A stretch of DNA of 64,000 bases from Membranipora membranacea (GCA_914767715.1 OU612069.1:13203387-13267386); one strand, 5' to 3'. Counted from the stretch's first letter, positions 25,801-38,940 are shown. Numbers and translations: made by a program. Notes: generated by a model from the sequence alone, not told the origin.

Positions 25801-28800
25801 ACCCAAAGTTAACCTCAACAGAATAACCTTGCTAGCCTCTAAACATGGGTAGATGACTTCTTGATCCCCCTCATCAATTTGTATAGAAAAAGTTGAGTTA
25901 AGGAGTGTGTTGGGAAGGCAACTCTGTTTCATATACAGACTCATTGGTTTGATCAAGGAGTTATCTACTCGACCACATGAGGGAACATCCTTACTCAACA
26001 TAGCTCGACATTGACCGTGATATGCAACAAATCACTACCTTGACTGTCTTCTCAACCGACTGATAGTATCATGATCATAAAGCTGATCCAAATCATTCAC
26101 AACTTTTAGTTTGATTTGGTAGAGTTCTGTCTCCATATCTCTCTCTAACTTCTCAACAAAATCTGACAGACTGCTATGTGATGGAAGATCAAAGTATACC
26201 ACATACTCCATCAGATTGAATCCATATATCTATGAATCAAAAGTAAAATAAACAGGCATAGTCGATGCAATGCTTATAATGAAACCATAGTGTTAGTATG
26301 TCTATTAAAATTGTAAATGTGTAAGAAAATGAATAAAAACAGAAGATCTGCTCAAAAAGCAAAGATGATAGAATACCAGCCATCCAAGTGTAGAACCACT
26401 AAAAGACAAAACACCTTTTTTGAATTTGATATGCGATTTTTCAACTAATGCAACTCAGACTCCTTTTATTTTGTTATATTTATCTGCCATACTTTCGATG
26501 CTATTACATGATGGATATTAGAAATAAGCGATAAACAAACTTCAGATAATTAGCACATGTATTAAATTTTTTATATAATAACAGTAATAATATCAACTTT
26601 ATTTGCTATTCAAGGCCCTTTTCGGGCAAATGAGAATATGCTTACATAAGATTCATCACATCTATCTAGCGCACTCCTGTACAAGGTAGGAGTGGGCAAG
26701 CTAGGCTATTGTTCGGAGAGCTCACCTCCTTTAGCAGAATGGGTAGTGACCGGGATTCGAACATGAAAGTCTCAGATTGAGAAGCCCGAATCCTAACCAC
26801 TACGCCACCCTGCCTGGTGTTGGGAGAACTTGGGAGAGGAATAGTCTTCATACAACCAATTTCATATTTTCTATCTATGTGGTATACAGTGTATAACATG
26901 AAACTTAAACATAATCAAGTACCAAAGAATCTTGAAAACATCAAACCAAAGAAGTTGTTGAATACTACAATATCATGTGTGTATTCGAATAGTAGGTGGT
27001 CTGAGATTCATATCATATCATACAAAACTTCTATCATTCTACAATGTATTTTATAAAATGATTTCTAACTTGGAAAAAAGAAGAAATAATCAAATCCAAA
27101 TCTTTTGTGATAGAGGCCTTTTAAGGTAAGGCTTCAACTAGCACTTGGTTGCATTCATTAAAGGTCCCCAGGCAGGGTTCCCTTAGAAAAAGTTCAATCC
27201 AATTGCCTGCATTCTTGATGCTCCCTTCCACTGGTCACGCCGCAGACAAAGGGATCAAGAATGAACTACCAATCCATTGTGATTGTCTTGATAAATGCCC
27301 ATGACAATAGATTGGACCTCGTATTCACAAAGGTGTCGAGGGAGGCAAATCATGAAAGGTATGAGTTTAGCAGCATTTAACTATTTGTGACGCTCCCAAC
27401 CTACAGTGTAAGTCACTTAATTCAACCTCCAGGGGACCCAAGAAATTGGTTATAGTAAGAATTTGTTCTAATTACATTTATGCCAGCTCGCGGGATTTTC
27501 AACGAATGTGGGGCGTATTTCAGGGGTTTAACAAACAGCAACTTTTTATTGGTTTTATTTTGCAATGCAAGTGATAATGGAAATAAAACACTGATGGCTA
27601 GTGAACAGTAGTAACCACTGAATTTGATATGCGGGGTCGGCAGCTTTGTTTAAGAGTGTTAGGTCCAGATATTGATCACTCCCTTTGTCTGCATTGTCAA
27701 AAACAAACATCTGAACAGGGAGTTACATTCTTCCTTGGTTAGAAAAGACAAATTTGATACATAAATCCTCTGACTATGGAGTTATTTTCTTCCTTGGTTT
27801 TGTATTACAATTACATTTAACCAGCTTACACTGTAGATAGTTATTTAAACTCAATTGAAAGGGGTGTGTTAGCTATTGTACGCCATATTGCTCACAGGAA
27901 TCGGAAAAGACCTTTATCTCAGACATGTGTCCTGATTTTTAACATTAGAAATGACAGTTTCTTATTGTTAATAAAATTATCTCAGACAATTTGAGAGGTA
28001 AAGAAAGCTGTGTCATAGGCGAACGGAGACAACTCCGAAAATTGTGTTTGGCATCATAAGGAAGGGTTAAAAATTTTATTGGATATCTCAGCTTGTAGTT
28101 CATATTTTGGAAAATAATTCCATAATTGGAATCTTCATACTTGATTACCTAATTATTCAATAGTCTGTTACACATCTCCTGATAAAAAAATTAAATTTCC
28201 ACCTATTATCTACCTGGGAGCAGACAATTACCGCAAAATGGTAGTTAATTCTTGGTCCCTTTGCCTGCGGCGTGACCAGTCGATCGGGAGCGACTTGGAA
28301 TGCAGGCAAATGGACCAAACTTGGTCTAGGGTTCACCATACAAGACAAATCATTAACACTATGACGTGCGCTAAAGTCTTTTACACACCTTGACAAATTT
28401 TCATTGCATTTGCAGAAGAATCCAGACACGTCATGGTGTTGATGATTTGTCTTGTATGGCCAACCATGCTTGGGAACCTTTAAAAGGCATCTCAAGCGAT
28501 ATTACCGATTTTATTTGTTCTCAAATGAAATTTTTAAACTATTGAGGTTTCTATGTTTAGGTCAAACTTACCCTTAGTATACCTAGGTCATCACATTGTC
28601 GTGCAGGTTCTCCACGATCAGCCACCTGTACATTGCACATCAGAACTTCACCCGTTCTTAGTGAGATCCCATTACGTATCTTAACAACTCCAGTAGTTTT
28701 ATTGATGTGGAGTTTCTCAGCACAATCGACTAAGCTGAAGTGAACTTGACCATTCAAGCCTGTATCAGCGTCCGTGAAGTTTACTGTTGTGATGACAGCA

Positions 28801-31790
28801 TCTAGGGTTAAGTAAGTGGAGTAATTAAATGGCCTCTCTTATTTGACACAGAGTCAAGAATACATGGAGCAATAGCAGTAGCAATAGAATAGAAATAGCA
28901 ATAACAAAAGCAATATCAATAGCAATAGAAATAGCAATAGCAATATCGATAGCAATGTCTATAGTAGAACATTCTTTGATCATCAGGGAGATTTATTAAG
29001 AATGAAAGCATCACATGTTGTCATTCTGATTTCTCTCACAATTCAAGGGTGAAGTTGCGTTGGAGGTATGTGTTCAACTTGTAATGTCACAAAGACAAAC
29101 ATGAAGGAACATCAGCTTTCTGGATGCTAAGATGTCATATAATAACCTGGTTCATGAGGAATGGCGACCTCAGTGTAGATGAAGCTAGGGGACACAACAG
29201 GGTTGTTATCATTAACATCATTGACAGTGATTCTGACTGGAACCTTTTGAGATTTGCTGGGTTTACCACTATCACTCACTTCAACTTCTAAATTTAGCTC
29301 TTCGTCAGTTTCTCTATCAATCTGATCTGCGAGAACAGTAAGCATATAATTTCATTCAGTTCTTGGAAATCGCACAATAGATCAGTTGACAAATTTGGTA
29401 CCTATAATATCGCACAACTTATACGTGAGTCAGAAAGAGTGAGCAACTTTAGGGATACAAAGAATAAGCACCTTTATTTCCGCACCCAAGTGACATGACA
29501 GGATTTACGGAGTTGTGGTGATTTATTTAACTGGTAAAACTGAAATCAAGTTACAGTGTGATTATTTGAGATGACAGAAGGATAACAATTGTTAAACAGA
29601 TCATATGAAAAAGGTACATCAAATAAATCGCAAACGCATACATAACATATTAAATTGAACAGATGAATAATTATTGTAGACATACCTTTCCTTCTGTATC
29701 ACTCTATTTTGGGTACAAAAATTTAATCCTTCATGTCAAATAGTATTAACAACTTTCACAATTATACACTTAAAGTTTGACTAACTGTGCCCCAAAATAA
29801 AGATTGATGATGATGTGACAGTGTGTGGCTGCCCCAAATATGGCCATCCTAATAACTCATATTAGGAAACAGCACTAGCACACACATCAGATGAATAAAA
29901 ATGCAAATTTGGATTCAAATGAGGACGATTAGGGGTGGAAAACGCATGTAGCCTAGTGCATCACAAACACAAGCACACAACTCCCCACAGCTACATCATT
30001 ATACATAAATTAAATATGATTCACTCAAATATAGTAAACAGGTAACTCACTCGTTGTTGATATTGCCCCAGTGCTAGAATCGATTTTCAGCAGTTGTTTC
30101 ACTCTATTATTGCCCGAGGTTATTTGATATGTAAGCTCAGCATTGCTCCCACTATCAGCATCAGTAGCTTGCACTCGTAACACAGCGGTGTTGGCAGGAG
30201 AATTTTCATCCACGCTAGCTTCATATTTATGTTCAGGATAAATTGGTGAGTTGTCATTGACATCAGTTATTGCAATGGTTACGTTGACCACAGAGGATAG
30301 GGGAGGTTCTCCACCGTCCCTCGCCTCCACACCGAGCAGATAGTTAGCTATCCTTTCTCTGTCTGCTGGGATGGTCACTTGTAAAATACCATTTTGCATC
30401 ACAGAAAAGTGTCGCGCTCCTTCGTAAACATTACTTATGCGATATGACACATGTCCGTTCATGTCTGCGTCATCATCATAAGCTGTTACACGTCCAACTG
30501 TTGAGCCATAAGGCTTATTCTCCGATATCTGTGGAAACATTACACTAAAATGGCATACATAAATAAATTTGATCACCCGCTTCAAAGATTTGATATCTTG
30601 AAATGGATTAACTACAAAAAAACGATGACTGCATTTGAAGTCTGACAAAGAAGGATTCTTACACTTATGAGGTAAAACAGAATATATTGTTAGGTTATAT
30701 TCGCTATGCCTATGACAATGACTAACACTAATTAGCCAGTCTGCTACCTCACATGACAGGATGTTGTGTTTTATTCGTAATATGTTCACAATATGTTGAC
30801 CAAATGCAGTCGCTATATCCTTTCATGCTAAACCGTACTACATGCTAGTTGTCTCTCTAATGGCTCCCAAGCTAAATCCTTAAACTTCACCAACAAACAC
30901 ACTTAACATATTACACAGAAGGTGACTGATTGTTGAACAAGATACATAGTAGGGTACATAGGTATCAAATGAGCATATACATTTCATTCACCTGAAACTC
31001 ATAGATGGATTGCTGAAATGAAGGCCTGTTGTCGTTGGCATCTAATACATCTATGGTAACGGAAGTTGTATCTGTTCGTGGCGGGGTGCCTGAATCGGAC
31101 GCCATCACAGTGAGCTGAAATCTTTGCTGTTTCTCCCTATCAACTTCAGCTGACAACGTCAGCATACCTTAGAAGCAAAATTGTATCAAACATTATAATA
31201 TATATTACAAATTCATTCTGATAGTATTAATAAGTCAAGGTACTTTTGTCCAGCAAACAAAACAAACAAAATAACAACAAAATAATGAGAAGTGCGAATT
31301 GAGTAAATCATAAAAGTGTGTGTGTGAACTATTAGGAACACAAAAAGGTATAAAAATACAGACCGAGCAGCGTTTTAGAAGCTTTGAAGCTTCGGCAAAT
31401 ATCAATCAGCATGACAGCTACCAACTCTCCCTTAACATCTAAAGTTTATTTCACCATAGTCAATGTCCAATTAAGCCTGTTTTGACCACTTGACAAACAT
31501 TTTCTAGGGAGGGGAAATGAAATGCAGTGTTGAACATCGTTGAAACAAAATCTTATACCTGTATCTGAGCTTATGTGGAACGTGTCATCATCGCGTGAGA
31601 TTAAAGAGTAGGCTAGCCTGCCGTTATCTCCTTTATCATTGTCTTCAGCTCTTACCGTCAGAACTGATATACCTGGCCTATCACTCTCAAGCACACTACC
31701 AACATATGGTCCGTAAAGTATCACTGGATCATGGTTCATTTTCCCAAATATATCAAAGACTTGCTTCATTGCTGCTGCAGCTAGTGTGGT
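22871..31790 (-). CDS. Cadherin, 3' part: EC repeats, juxtamembrane domain, TM
   Basis: A single-pass calcium-dependent adhesion protein, 5' incomplete. Exons in transcript order: ~31790-31559, 31167-30992, 30528-30051, 29326-29147, 28801-28572, 26229-26039, 25376-25255, 24277-24131, 23313-23209 and probably 22947-22871 (TAG). From the second exon on, phases agree at every junction. Four EC repeats are readable, with DANDNRP, DVNDNSP and DVNDNNP linkers and LTVRAEDNDKGDNG or VQATDADSGSNA cores. The last repeat lacks DRE and the DxNDN linker, as expected next to the membrane. Then follow about 150 residues (MEYVVYFDLPSHSSLSDFVE onward) resembling a ferredoxin-like or SEA-type membrane-adjacent domain, a TM helix (VLAVIVLGCGCALFALII) with basic stop-transfer KK, and a short tail. 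EC identity is certain. The link over the 26.2-28.6 kb intron is inferred from phase. The last exon is tentative. Confidence 0.85.
26735..26818 (-). repeat. tRNA-derived SINE head
   Basis: The minus strand has an A-box TGGCGTAGTGGTTAGGATTC and a B-box GTTCGAATCCC at tRNA spacing, resembling a tRNA gene. An aberrant anticodon region and the intronic position favour a SINE over a functional tRNA. Confidence 0.55.
27178..28335. repeat. Inverted repeat pair around 1 kb
   Basis: The arms at about 27178-27270 and 28245-28335 are complementary (shared GTCACGCCGCAG and TTTGCCTGCATTC). The 1-kb interior has no coding signal. This looks like a non-autonomous DNA transposon within the cadherin intron. 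Exact ends and target duplication were not resolved. Confidence 0.45.
28873..28965. repeat. AGCAAT-type hexanucleotide microsatellite
   Basis: Imperfect tandem AGCAAT/AGAAAT/AGCAGT units lie in the intron between two cadherin exons. Confidence 0.8.
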
Positions 31791-33755
31791 CAGAAAATAA
31801 AACGTGTTTCAGTTACCTTCTTTAGGGGTAAGTACCTTTGTTCTGTTGGCCATGATCAGACAATAACCAATGTATTGTCTCTGATTGGTTACTGGGTGGG
31901 GGAGAGAGCCAATGCCAGATCAGATAGTACTTTTCTGTTGGGCTATGACCAGACAGGACCCTGAGGATGGCCTGCTGATATCACACACCACTCTTATGCT
32001 GATATATGCAAAAGTGCCATTAAATAAGAAACAAAAAAGAGTGAGACAAAAAATATGATTGAATGGTCACAGATTATTATTGTAGCTTGTAATATTTAAG
32101 TAAGGCTTTCTTAAAAGGAATTTTCTCGAAAGAAAATAGCATGATCTGGTTGTCTTATGCAATCACAAATAAGATAAGGTGAGATCACAGGTAAGATTAT
32201 TCCCTGCACAAACAAAACGGTGGCGCTTCCCTGTTACTGAATTCTTGGAGGGTCCCATGGTATAATCCAGTGTGTTGGCTCTGATTGGCTGGTGGATGGG
32301 AAAGAGCCAATGCCAGGTCGGATGGTACTTTCCTATATATATTATTGTGAGTGTTAAATGATTCAGTTTCATCATTTATCTCAATAGGTGCTCTCTGTGA
32401 CCTGGCATTGGCACTTTTCACCACCACCATGATTTTTATATTTCTTTTCAAATAATTAGAAATGTGACCTCCTGGTCTAATTCCATTATTGACATCGCTG
32501 GACATTTCTCAATGGCTAAATTAGTGCTTGCATAATCATCAGGGTGAAGTACAATTTCTTTTAAGCTGTAACTCCACGTAACGATGTAATCACAGGCCGA
32601 TGGCATGTCTAGACATGCTCGGCCGATCTCACACTGCTACACAGGCCTATGAGTTAGTACTCGATGGTCTAGTGAGTCATAGTGGGGTAATAAATAAGGT
32701 GCCTAGATTGACCAATGAACTCCCTCAGTTCAATCGATTGACCAATGATATTTAATGGGCGTGTTAACAAATGACCGGATATAGATGTCTTATTAAATCC
32801 GGGTCTTTGTCACTTTGAATCTTCACCAAATAAAAGTTCAGTCTTCTGTAAAAAATGGTTTTCCTATGCTATACTATGGATGTCATGTCAGGACAGCTTC
32901 CATTTCCAAGTGATACAGCTATTACCTTCCATATTTTCACTACAGCACCACTCCTATCTTTGTAGTTATGGTCTTTTGTATCATAAATAGGAGGATGTGA
33001 TTTAACTACAGATATTATCAACTCCTCCATTTTTGATAGCCTATCACGATTTGATAGATGACGTGTTTAACCGCGTAATTATTGAAGCAAGCAATCAACA
33101 ACCAATCAGCATAGAGGATCGTCTAGATCACTCGGGCAAAAGACCAACAAGTTCGATGTCCACTTAACACGAGTAATCACTCGTGCAGATCCACCGATTA
33201 ACCACTCGTGACCCCAAATCGATGTAAAAATCGTGTCATGTAGCCATAGCTTTACAGGGTTTGAAAACATTCATGGAAAGTTATGTTGGGGGCTAACTAA
33301 AGTCCTAAAAACTTATTGATACGTTTTGTTCTAAAATGGAGTTCCCGAATTTCAGCTTGTAATCTTAGGATTTACAAATTCTGTTGGGGCTGACAGAAGA
33401 ACTTTAAATATTTTCTTATAGATTATCACAAGACGGATGGTGATTAACCATTCGTATACCAGAAGTAAATTTCTCTTTATAACTGCAGGTTCAGATAAAT
33501 AATTTAAGGGAAAATACCATCCCCGATGAACATGCAACATCTGTTTCCTCTTTTTTGTATCATATTTTAATAATCAAAGATCTCCTCGTTCTTTATTCTT
33601 GTAGTGAATAATGACTGTTCACAACCACGATACCAGATGAAAAAACTAAACATAACAATTTTCAAATGAGAGTAAAATTAGCTAATTAACTAATGTGTTT
33701 GATTCAACACTCACTTCTAGAAATTGCTTAATTGTACTACCTGGTGCTTACCTAC
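31791..33755. other. Region between TSR-repeat exon and cadherin exons
   Basis: Missing upstream cadherin exons or the next exon of the repeat/TSR gene could lie here, but none was recognised. Two diverged copies of a segment with CTCTGATTGG...GAGCCAATGCCAG lie at about 31879 and 32279. Near 33160-33210 there are several copies of CACTCGTG. Confidence 0.35.
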
Positions 33756-36700
33756 CTGAACCACAGGATGCAGAACAAAGTTGCCATGCTGACCAGCCTG
33801 ACCAGCCATGGTTCGGTTGTTGTCCTCGAGGACCACTGCTTGGTAAGCTGACAGGTCTGCTGCTAGGACCTTGGCTTTTCTGGCTCCAAGAAAACTCTTG
33901 AGGATCACTGCTTGGTCTGCTGACAGGTCTGCTGCTAGGATTTCGGTTTTGTGGCTTACCAGGACTTTGGATTTTCTGGCTCCCAAAACCCTCTTGAGGA
34001 TCAATTCTTGGTCCGCTGAGAGGACTGCTGCTAGGACCTTGGCTTTTCAGGCTTCCAGGTCCTAAGCTTTTCTGGTTATCAGAAACCACTGGAGGGCCAC
34101 TTAATGGTTCGCTGACGGGACTGCTGCTAGGACCATGGCTTTTCTGGCTTTCAGGTCCTTTGCTTTTCTGGTTTCCAGAAAACTCTGAAGGTCCACTGCT
34201 TGGTCCGCTGACAGGACTGCTGCTAGGACCTTGCCTTTTTAGGCTTCCAGGTCCTATGCTTTTATGGTTTTCAGAAGCCACCGTAGGGCCACTTCTTGGT
34301 CTGCTGACGGGACTGCTGCTAGGACCATGGCTCTTCTGGCTTCCAGCAAACTCTGAAGGGCCACTGCTTGGTTCGCTGACGGGACTGCTGCTAGGACCAT
34401 GGCTTTTCAGGCTTCCAGGACCTTTGCTTTTCTTGTTTTCATAAGCCACTGGAGGGCCACTTCTTGGTCCGCTGACGGGACTGCTGCGAGGACCATGGCT
34501 TTTCAGGCTTCCAGGTCCTTTGCTTTTCTGGTTTTCAGAAACCACTGGAGGGCCACTTCTTGGTCCGCTGCTTTCCTGGTTTTCAGAAACCACGGGAGGG
34601 CCACTTCTTGGTCCGCTGCCTTTCTGGTTTTCAGAAACCACTGGAGGGCCCCTTCTTGGTCCGCTGCTTTTCTGGTTTTCAGAAACCACTGGAGGTCCCC
34701 TTCTTGGTCCGCTGCTTTCCTGGTTTTCAGAAACCACGGCAAGGCCACTTCTTGGTCCGCTGCCTTTCTGGTTTTCAGAAACCACTGGAGGGCCCCTTCT
34801 TGGTCCGCTGCTTTCCTGGTTTTCAGAAACCACTGGAGGGCCCCTTCTTGGTCCGCTGCTTTCAGGGTTTTCAGAAACCACGGGAGGGCCACTTCTTGGT
34901 CCGCTGCTTTCCTGGTTTTCAGAAACCACTGGAGGGCCCCTTCTTGGTCCGCTGCTTTCCTGGTTTTCAGAAACCACTGGAGGGCCCCTTCTTGGTCCGC
35001 TGCTTTCCTGGTTTTCAGAAACCACGGGAGGGCCAATTCTTGGTCCGCTGCCTTTCTGGTTTTCAGAAACCACGGGAGGGCCACTTCTTGGTCCGCTGCT
35101 TTCCTGGTTTTCAGAAACCACTGGAGGGCCCCTTCTTGGTCCGCTGACGAGACTGCTGCTAGAACCATGGCTTTTCTGGCTTCCAGGACCTTTGCTTTTC
35201 TGGTTTTCAGAAACCACTGGAGGGCCACTTCTTGGTCCGCTGCTTTCCTGGTTTTCAGAAACCACTGGAGGGCCCCTTCTTGGTCCGCTGTCTTCCTGGT
35301 TTTCAGAAACAACGGGAGGGCCAATTCTTGGTCCGCTGCCTTTCTGGTTTTCAGAACCCACTGGAGGGCCACTTTTTGGTCCGCTGACGAGACTGCTGCT
35401 AGAACCATGGCTTTTCTGGCTTCCAGGACCTTTGCTTTTCTGGTTTTCAGAAACCACTGGAGGGCCACTTCTTGGTCCGCTGCTTTCCTGGTTTTCAGAA
35501 ACCACTGGAGGGCCCCTTCTTGGTCCGCTGTTCTCCTGGTTTTCAGAAACCACGGGAGGGCCAATTCTTGGTCCGCTGCCTTTCTGGTTTTCAGAACCCA
35601 CTGGAGGGCCACTTTTTGGTCCGCTGCTTTCCTGGTTTTCAGAAACCACGGGAGGGCCACTTCTTGGTCCGCTGCTTTCCTGGTTTTCAGAAACCACTGG
35701 AGGGCCCCTTCCAGGACCTTTGCTTTTCTGGTTTTCAGAAACCACTGGAGGGCCACTTCTTGGTCCGCTGCTTTCCTGGTTTTCAGAAACCACTGGAGGG
35801 CCCCTTCTTGGTCCGCTGTTTTCCTGGTTTTCAGAAACCACGGGAGGGCCAATTCTTGGTCCGCTGCCTTTCTGGTTTTCAGAACCCACTGGAGGGCAAC
35901 TTTTTGGTCCGCTGCTTTCCTGGTTTTCAGAAACCACGGGAGGGCCACTTCTTGGTCTGCTGCCTTTCTGGTTTAAAGAAACCACTGGAGGGCCCCTTCT
36001 TGGTCCGCTGACGAGACTGCTGCTAGAACCATGGCTTTTCTGGCTTCCAGGACCTTTGCTTTTCTGGTTTTCAGAAACCACTGGAGGGCCACTTCTTGGT
36101 CCACTGCTTTCCTGGTTTTCAGAAACCACTGGAGGGCCCCTTCTTGGTCCGCTGTCTTCCTGGTGTTCAGAAACCACGGGAGGGCCAATTCTTGGTCCGC
36201 TGCCTTTCTGGTTTTCAGAACCCACTGGAGGGCCACTTTTTGGTCCGCTGCTTTCCTGGTTTTCAGAAACCACGGGAGGGCCACTTCTTGGTCTGCTGCC
36301 TTTCTGGTTTTCAGAAACCACTGGAGGGCCCCTTCTTGGTCCGCTGCTTTCCTGGTTTAAAGAAACCACTGGAGGGTCCCTTCTTGGTCCGCTGACGAGA
36401 CTGCTGCTAGAATCATGGCTTTTCTGGCTTCCAGGACCTTTGCTTTTCTGGTTTTCAGAAACCACTGGAGGGCCACTTCTTGGTCCGCTGCTTTCCTGGT
36501 TTTCAGAAACCACTGGAGGGCCACTTCTTGGTCCGCTGCTTTCCTGGTTTTCAGAAACCACGGGAGGGCCACTTCTTGGTCTGCTGCCTTTCTGGTTTTC
36601 AGAAACCACTGGAGGGCCCCTTCCAGGACCTTTGCTTTTCTGGTTTTGAGAAACCACGGCAAGGCCACTTCTTGGTCCGCTGCCTTTCTGGTTTTCAGAA

Positions 36701-38837
36701 ACCACTGGAGGGCCCCTTCTTGGTCCGCTGTTTTCCTGGTTTTCAGAAACCACGGGAGGGCCAATTCTTGGTCCGCTGCCTTTCTGGTTTTCAGAACCCA
36801 CTGGAGGGCCACTTTTTGGTCCGCTGCTTTCCTGGTTTTCAGAAACCACGGGAGGGCCACTTCTTGGTCTGCTGCCTTTCTGGTTTAAAGAAACCACTGG
36901 AGGGCCCCTTCTTGGTCCGCTGACGAGACTGCTGCTAGAACCATGGCTTTTCTGGCTTCCAGGACCTTTGCTTTTCTGGTTTTCAGAAACCACTGGAGGG
37001 CCCCTTCCAGGACCTTTGCTTTTCTGGTTTTCAGAAACCACTGGAGGGCCACTTCTTGGTCCGCTGCTTTCCTGGTTTTCAGAAACCACTGGAGGGCCAC
37101 TTCTAGGTCCGCTGCTTTCCTGGTTTTCAGAAACCACGGGAGGGCCACTTCTTGGTCTGCTGCCTTTCTGGTTTTCAGAAACCACTGGAGGGCCCCTTCT
37201 TGGTCCGCTGCCTTCCTGGTTTTCAGAAACCACTGGAGGGCCCCTCCTTGGTCCGCTGTTTTCCTGGTTTTCAGAAACCACGGGAGGGCCAATTCTTGGT
37301 CCGCTGACGAGACTGCTGCTAGAACCATGGCTTTTCTGGCTTCCAGGACCTTTGCTTTTCTGGTTTTCAGAAACCACTGGAGGGCCACTTCTTGGTCCAC
37401 TGCTTTCCTGGTTTTCAGAAACCACGGGAGGGCCCCTTCTTGGTCCGCTGCTTTGCTGGTTTTCAGAAACCACTGGAGGGCCCCTCCTTGGTCCGCTGCT
37501 TTCCTGGTTTTCAGAAACCACTGGAGGGCCACTTCTTGGTCCGCTGCTTTCCTGGTTTAAAGAAACCACTGGAGGGCCCCTTCTTGGTCCGCTGACGAGA
37601 CTGCTGCTAGAACCATGGCTTTTCCGGCTTCCAGGTCCTTTGCTTTTCTGGTTTTCAGAAACCACTGGAGGGCCCCTCCTTGGTCCGCTGTTTTCCTGGT
37701 TTTCAGAAACATCGGGAGGGCCAATTCTTGGTCCGCTGCCTTTCTGGTTTTCAGAAACCACTGGAGGGCCACTTCTAGGTCCGCTGCTTTCCTGGTTTTC
37801 AGAAACCACAGGAGGGCCACTTCTTGGTCTGCTGCCTTTCTGGTTTTCAGAAACCACTGGAGGGCCCCTTCTTGGTCCGCTGTTTTCCTGGTTTTCAGAA
37901 ACCACGGGAGGGCCCCTTCTTGGTCCGCTGCTTTGCTGGTTTTCAGAAACCACAGGAGGGCCACTTCTTGGTCCGCTGCTTTCCTGGTTTTCAGAAACCA
38001 CGGGAGGGCCACTTCTTGGTCTGCTGCCTTTCTGGTTTAAAGAAACCACTGGAGGGCCCCTTCTTGGTCCGCTGACGAGACTGCTGCTAGAACCATGGCT
38101 TTTCTGGCTTCCAGGTCCTTTGCTTTTCTGGTTTTCAGAAAACTCTGTAGGGCCACTTCTTGGTCCGCTGACGAGACTGCTGCTAGGACCATGGCCTTTC
38201 TGGCTTCCAGGACCTTTGATTTTCTGGTTTTTAGAAACCACTGGTGGGCCATTTCTTGGTCTGCTGACGAGACTGCTGCTAGAACCATGGCTTTTCTGGC
38301 TTCCAGGACCTTTGCTTTTCTGGTTTTCAGAAAACTCTGGAGGGCCACTTCTTGGTCCGCTGATGGGACTGCTGCCAGGGCTTAGTTTCGGTTGTTGTCC
38401 GGTACTTTGTCTTTGTTGACTGCTAGAAGCGCGGCTGGGCACACTCCTAAGTCTGCTGCCAGGATTAGGGTTTTTGCGGCTCTTGATAGGGATGCCCCTG
38501 CCAGATCGTGGTTTGGGTTGTCTTCGGGGACTTTGGTTTTGTTCAATGCTAGAAGGGCTGCTAGGACCACTGACAGGTCTGCTGCCAGAACCGCTGAGCA
38601 ACCATCTTTCAGTACTGCTGTCTTGACTGCGGTCAGGTTGTCTGCCACCACTGCCACCACTTAATTGGACATCTTTGATGCCAGGTCTGCTGGTACTCCT
38701 GCCAGGACTCCATCTAGGACCTAGGATTTGTTGGGTGCGAAGTAGTTTTCCTTCTCTGATGCCAGTACCACTATCTGAAATTCTGCCTGAGTTTCCAGTG
38801 TCTCTGTTCCTTATGCTGCTTCCCCAGTCACAAAGAA
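33756..38837 (-). CDS. Giant Ser/Gly/Pro repeat protein ending in a TSR domain
   Basis: One uninterrupted exon of 5,082 bp (about 1,694 codons) between an acceptor (TTTTAG before 38837) and a donor (CAG/GTAGGTAAG below 33756). A basic, Ser/Pro/Arg-rich head of about 130 residues is followed by several dozen copies of a 16-residue unit, SGPRSGPPVVSENQES with variants. At intervals a longer module containing SKGPGSQKSHGSSSSLV interrupts them, and the tail units diverge. The exon ends in GWSGWSAWQLCSASCGSG, the start of a thrombospondin type 1 repeat whose remainder must be in the next exon. The repeat has almost no hydrophobics except VV and no cysteine, so it should be disordered and probably extracellular (TSRs are secreted domains). 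A matrix, mucus, adhesive or skeletal role is inference. Signal peptide and start codon are not in this exon. It lies on the same strand upstream of the cadherin; one transcript is possible but unsupported. Confidence 0.8.
34440..38350 (-). repeat. 48-bp coding tandem repeat array
   Basis: The array has a 48-bp basic period (units reading, on the plus strand, GGAGGGCCACTTCTTGGTCC...TGGTTTTCAGAAACCAC). Longer modules give a higher-order pattern. Lengths are multiples of three, and several other frames are also stop-free for hundreds of codons on both strands. Near-identity of many units indicates recent homogenisation. Confidence 0.9.
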
Positions 38838-38940
38838 CTAAAACGACATATCACGGATTTGAATATGTTTTAATTTAGCTTCTACTGAGGTTAGTACTGT
38901 TGCTGTCATTACTTTATCATTAACCGTATTTTTACAAACC

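Noticed and set aside
25798-26001. 67-codon minus frame between two cadherin juxtamembrane exons
   Set aside because: The flanking exons 26229-26039 and 25376-25255 already join in phase (AG + T) without it, and it lacks convincing splice sites.
31559-33756. Direct splice of the TSR exon to the first visible cadherin exon
   Set aside because: Phases allow it (phase 1 to an AG at about 31791), but the TSR would be cut off after its third conserved element and the cadherin exon starts inside a previous EC repeat. Intervening exons or separate genes are more likely.
34520-36649. 709-codon plus-strand open frame rich in LLGPLLSWFSETTGGP repeats
   Set aside because: It is the antisense reading of the 48-bp coding repeat. 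It lacks non-repeat flanks, has no domain, and ends arbitrarily. The minus frame has the splice sites and the TSR ending.
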